The translations under genes and the position numbers were made by a program. The notes under the pieces were generated by a model that was not told the DNA's origin, made no database searches, and saw only the letters and a program-made list of their open reading frames with translations. A stretch of DNA of 20,741 nucleotides from an uncultured Formosa sp. Lineage in GTDB: Bacteria; Bacteroidota; Bacteroidia; Flavobacteriales; Flavobacteriaceae. The stretch covers positions 1-20,741 of the forward strand of contig CABXZJ010000015.1 of assembly GCA_902516685.1 (NCBI GenBank). The letters are read 5' to 3'. Shown here one piece after another: positions 17,688 to 20,741 of this stretch. Within the stretch, counting starts at the first letter, position 1, and each line of letters opens with the position of its first letter.

Positions 17688-19115
17688 AAAAGTAAGCAAG
17701 CCATTGAACGGAAGAAGTTCATAACCAATTACATATCCACCAAGGAATTCAGTAGAAGTTTCTCCCAATGTATAAGACAATGCAACAGATGACAGAGCGA
17801 CACACCAAACCCACTGGTCTTTAACTTTGTAGTTGGTGAAAATCCCAAAGGCAAAAAGGCCTAAAAGCGGCCCATAGGTATAGCCTGCAACTGTAAGTAA
17901 GCTGTCAATAACATTTGAATTTAAAAGATACTTAAAGGAAATGATCACTAAAATCAATAAAAAACTCATGCCAATATGTGTTTTTTTTCTAATGTGTTTT
18001 TTTTCAGACTCAGAATGGTCTTTCAAATCTAAAATATCCACACAAAATGAGGTTGTAAGAGAAGTCAATGCACTGTCTGCACTGCTGTAGGCGGCGGCAA
18101 TTAATCCAAGTATAAAAACAGAACCCAATGCCAGACCTAAGCCCGAGTTAAGTGCTATTTCAGGAAATAATAAATCTGTTTTAGGATTGCCGTCAAGCAA
18201 TGGAAGTTTCACTCCAAAGCGTTCGGTATAGATAAATAACAGTGCACCCAATAATAAGAATAAAAAGGTGACAAGGGTTAAAACGAGGCTGAACCACAGC
18301 ATGTTTTTCTGAGCATCTTTTAGTGTTTTACATGTTAAATTCTTTTGCATCATGTCCTGATCAAGTCCCGTCATGCATATCGTGATAAACATGCCACCAA
18401 AAAATGATTTTAAAAAATGATCTTTGTCTAAAATGCTTTCTATTTGAAAAACAGTACTATATTGTTTTAATTCATCAGAATTTAAAAATTCATCAAAACT
18501 CCAGCCTAATGCATCCGTTATCATATAAATTGAAAGTATAACGGCACAGACCATAAAAAGGGTTTGAAAGGTGTCAGTCCATACAATGGTTTTTATGCCT
18601 CCTTTATTGGTGTATACCCAAATCAAAACAATGGATAAAATCACAGTCATTTCAAACGGAATATTCCACTGTTCAAACACAAATTGTTGCAATACAATGG
18701 CCATGAGATACATTCTAAAGGCAGCGCCTAACACACGAGATACAAAAAAGAAAAAGGCCCCAGTTTTATGACTTACCTTTCCAAAACGTTGTTGCAAGTA
18801 TTCATAAATTGAAGTCAAATTTAATCTATAGTATATTGGCAAAAGTAAAAACGCCACGACTACATATCCAGCAATATAGCCCAAGCAGACTTGGAAATAA
18901 CTAAATTTAGAGGCTTCTACCCATCCTGGGACGGAAATAAACGTAACTCCTGAAAGCGAGGCCCCAATCATCCCGAATGCGACCAGATACCATGGGGATT
19001 GTTTACCTGCCTTAAAAAAATCCACATTGCTGTCATTTTTTCCAGTAATTCTTGCGATTATAACTAGAAAAACAAAATAAATTAAAGTGAGTAGTAGAAT
19101 GTGTTGTCCTTTCAA
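17658..19115 (-). CDS. Sodium:solute symporter (SSS / SLC5 family)
   Basis: This 485-residue inner-membrane transporter has about 13 hydrophobic segments, as expected for the LeuT-fold SSS family. The N-terminal segment carries [20 protein letters not shown] followed by [13 protein letters not shown], the unwound TM1 region that holds the Na+ and solute sites. [19 protein letters not shown] (about 168-186) is the second family signature. [17 protein letters not shown] (about 340-356) is the TM8 region with the Na2-site serines. The transported solute cannot be told from sequence. Its end overlaps the CoA-binding gene tail to tail by 30 bases, leaving no room for a terminator between them. Upstream it diverges from recR. 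Confidence 0.93.
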   Translation of the reverse strand: MKGQHILLLTLIYFVFLVIIARITGKNDSNVDFFKAGKQSPWYLVAFGMIGASLSGVTFISVPGWVEASKFSYFQVCLGYIAGYVVVAFLLLPIYYRLNLTSIYEYLQQRFGKVSHKTGAFFFFVSRVLGAAFRMYLMAIVLQQFVFEQWNIPFEMTVILSIVLIWVYTNKGGIKTIVWTDTFQTLFMVCAVILSIYMITDALGWSFDEFLNSDELKQYSTVFQIESILDKDHFLKSFFGGMFITICMTGLDQDMMQKNLTCKTLKDAQKNMLWFSLVLTLVTFLFLLLGALLFIYTERFGVKLPLLDGNPKTDLLFPEIALNSGLGLALGSVFILGLIAAAYSSADSALTSLTTSFCVDILDLKDHSESEKKHIRKKTHIGMSFLLILVIISFKYLLNSNVIDSLLTVAGYTYGPLLGLFAFGIFTNYKVKDQWVWCVALSSVALSYTLGETSTEFLGGYVIGYELLPFNGLLTFLGLVLIRRK

Positions 19116-19134
19116 CTTAATAAATTTATATTTG
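19104..19134 (+). promoter_or_regulatory. Candidate promoter of recR
   Basis: TTG (19104-19106), 20 bases of spacer and TATATTTG (19127-19134) fit the Bacteroidota -33/-7 pattern. The TTG overlaps the first codons of the divergent symporter gene. Transcription would start near 19141, leaving a leader of about 137 bases before recR, in which no clear structure is seen. Confidence 0.45.
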
Positions 19135-19166
19135 TAAGGCTTAACAATTCCATTTAAGACCTACAT

Positions 19167-19174
19167 CAAATGTA
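19167..19174 (-). promoter_or_regulatory. Candidate -7 box of the symporter gene
   Basis: On the - strand this reads TACATTTG, a fit to TAnnTTTG, about 50 bases before the symporter ATG. The nearest upstream TTG is only 13 bases away, shorter than usual, so confidence is limited. If both boxes are used, the recR and symporter transcripts overlap at their 5' ends. Confidence 0.33.
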
Positions 19175-19277
19175 TAATTTTCTACGGCAACCGGACAGTT
19201 TCCTTAGGGTTTTTTTAGAATTTTTCATTTGTTAAAAAGGAAAAAAATTTTTTAAAATTATAACAACGAAGCCAACG

Positions 19278-19895
19278 ATGGAATTCTCTTCGAAATTATT
19301 ACAAAATGCTGTCAGTGAAGTTGCTCAGCTTCCAGGGATAGGCCGCCGCACTGCTTTGCGTCTAGTATTGCATTTGATGCGACAGCCACAAGCCCAAACA
19401 AATCAACTTTCCAACGCTTTAACAGAAATGCGTGAAAAGATTAATTTTTGCAATTCATGTCATAATATTTCTGACGAAGCGATATGTGAAATTTGCGCAA
19501 ATTCCAAAAGAAACCATAGTACCATTTGTGTTGTTGAAGACATTCGCGATGTTTTGGCTATTGAAAGCACTGCCAGTTTTAAGGGGATTTACCATGTTTT
19601 GGGTGGTAAAATATCTCCCATGGATGGAATTGGACCAAATGATTTAAACATCCAAAGTTTGGTTAAAAAAGTAGAATCAGGAACTATTAAGGAAATCATT
19701 TTTGCATTGAGTTCTACCATGGAAGGCGATACCACCAACTTTTATATTTACAAGCAAATTCAAGATGCAGGTATAATAATGTCTACCATCGCCCGTGGTA
19801 TTTCAGTAGGAGATGAATTAGAATACGCAGATGAGGTCACTTTGGGAAGAAGCATTACCAACAGAGTGCCTTTCGAGATTTCCTTTAAATCCTAG
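19278..19895 (+). CDS. recR: Recombination mediator protein RecR
   Basis: This 205-residue protein works with RecO (and RecF) to load RecA at single-stranded gaps. Domains in order: an N-terminal helix-hairpin-helix ([17 protein letters not shown], 17-33), a four-cysteine zinc site (C58, C61, C70, C73), a Toprim domain starting at CVVED (84-88) with E87-D88, and the Walker-like C-terminal region ([21 protein letters not shown]). Length and order are normal for the family. The start [12 protein letters not shown] fits flavobacterial homologues. It stands 5 bases ahead of the glycosyltransferase gene, so the two may be co-transcribed without being functionally related. Confidence 0.98.
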   Translation: MEFSSKLLQNAVSEVAQLPGIGRRTALRLVLHLMRQPQAQTNQLSNALTEMREKINFCNSCHNISDEAICEICANSKRNHSTICVVEDIRDVLAIESTASFKGIYHVLGGKISPMDGIGPNDLNIQSLVKKVESGTIKEIIFALSSTMEGDTTNFYIYKQIQDAGIIMSTIARGISVGDELEYADEVTLGRSITNRVPFEISFKS

Positions 19896-19900
19896 TTATT

Positions 19901-20741
19901 TTGAAAATATCTGTCGTCATTCTCAATTACAATGTTCGCTTTTTTTTAGAGCTGTGCTTGCAAAGTGTCCAAGCCTCTTTAAAAGGTATTTCTTCCGAAA
20001 TCATCGTTATTGATAATAACTCCTCCGATGATAGCTGTACAATGGTGAAATCGTTATTCCCAAAAGTTAAACTTATTGAAAACAATGAAAACATTGGGTT
20101 TTCAAAGGGAAATAATTTGGCTACTGGGTTAGCCAAAGGTGAGTATTTATGCATTTTAAATCCAGATACCGTTGTTGCAGAAGATATTTTTCAAAAAATA
20201 TTAAAGTTTTCAGATACTAAAACCAATTTAGGGATTGTGGGTTGCCGTTTTATGGACGGTTCTGGTAAATTTCTACCGGAATGTAAGCGCAATATTCCTA
20301 AACTTTCTTCGGCTCTAGGTAAACTTTTGAGAAATGGAAAATCTTATTATGCGACTGCGGTGAATCAAAATTCAATTGCTGAAGTTGATATTTTAACGGG
20401 TGCTTTTATGCTCATGCGACGAGAACTTTTTACAGCCCTGAATGGCTTTGATGAGGATTTTTTCATGTATGGAGAGGACATTGATCTCTGCTACAGAGCA
20501 TTAAAAATGAACAGAATTAATTATTATTATGGGGCATCGACTCTGTTGCACTTCAAGGGGGAAAGTTCTCCAAAAAACAAAATTTATTACAAAAGATTTT
20601 ACAAGGCCATGCAGCTATTCCATAGCAAGCATTTTGAATCTAACTTTTTAATGCGATGGGCTGTCAATACAGCGACAAAAATGGTGCCCTATTTCATGTC
20701 AAGCTCTCCAATTCTTCTGGCGAATAGCAAAGAAATCGTCT
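19901..20741 (+). CDS. Family 2 glycosyltransferase, TTG start, 3' end cut by window
   Basis: 280 residues are visible and the frame is open to the window edge. The frame's last upstream stop is the TAA at 19886-19888, and no ATG or GTG precedes the conserved N-terminus, so TTG at 19901 is the best start. It yields MKISVVILNYNVRFFLELCL, the classic first strand of a GT-A fold. Other landmarks are VIDNNSSDDS with D38, LNPDT (86-90) in the DxD position, TGAFMLMRRELF (166-177) and GEDIDLCYR (191-199). These identify a GT2 enzyme of the rhamnosyltransferase/WbbL-like kind. It probably adds a sugar to a lipid-linked or surface polysaccharide; donor and acceptor are unknown. Whether a membrane anchor follows cannot be seen. 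Confidence 0.93.
   Translation, partial: MKISVVILNYNVRFFLELCLQSVQASLKGISSEIIVIDNNSSDDSCTMVKSLFPKVKLIENNENIGFSKGNNLATGLAKGEYLCILNPDTVVAEDIFQKILKFSDTKTNLGIVGCRFMDGSGKFLPECKRNIPKLSSALGKLLRNGKSYYATAVNQNSIAEVDILTGAFMLMRRELFTALNGFDEDFFMYGEDIDLCYRALKMNRINYYYGASTLLHFKGESSPKNKIYYKRFYKAMQLFHSKHFESNFLMRWAVNTATKMVPYFMSSSPILLANSKEIV

Noticed and set aside
19191..19220. Sequence around CCTTAGGG followed by a T-run as a terminator before recR
   Set aside because: The palindrome CCTTAGG is too short for a stem with a loop, and no + strand transcript is expected to end there.

Overview
The window is AT-rich (by eye roughly one third G+C), and its proteins read as those of a marine-type member of the Flavobacteriaceae (Bacteroidota). 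The evidence is the beta and beta' subunit sequences, a DUF3467 gene directly behind rpoC, TAnnTTTG-type -7 boxes in place of a sigma70 -10, and weak or absent Shine-Dalgarno sequences. Most of it is housekeeping DNA. No CRISPR array, tRNA, rRNA, insertion sequence or prophage was seen.

Layout. Positions 1-8733 hold the end of the ribosomal/RNA polymerase operon: the 3' end of rplL, a gap with a hairpin that looks like an attenuator, rpoB, rpoC and a small DUF3467 gene, all on +. prfC (RF3) converges on this operon from the - strand. A short + strand group follows: idi (IPP isomerase), a pterin synthase overlapping it by 4 bases, and an 88-residue protein of unknown function. Next come three - strand genes: a DUF819 membrane protein, an AlkB-family dioxygenase, and htpG (Hsp90) with a clear terminator. 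From 16309 the + strand carries a KAS III-like synthase and a small CoA-binding (Rossmann) protein. The latter overlaps, tail to tail, a - strand sodium:solute symporter. recR and a family 2 glycosyltransferase close the window on +; the glycosyltransferase starts at TTG and runs off the end.

Functional links. rplL-rpoB-rpoC-DUF3467 form the transcription module. idi and the pterin synthase look translationally coupled. The KAS III-like synthase and the CoA-binding protein are coupled by a 7-base overlap and may share an acyl-CoA or acyl-carrier context. recR and alkB serve DNA repair, htpG protein folding, and prfC translation termination.

The most unusual region is the 338-base gap 13212-13549 between two - strand genes. 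On the + strand it holds a near-consensus sigma54 promoter followed about 60 bases later by a strong intrinsic terminator, with no reading frame between them. Upstream is an 11-base perfect inverted repeat at a distance typical of enhancer sites. This fits an undescribed sigma54-dependent small RNA of about 75 nt. Other points are the mutually exclusive hairpins before rpoB and the PTPS-II type active site in the pterin synthase.
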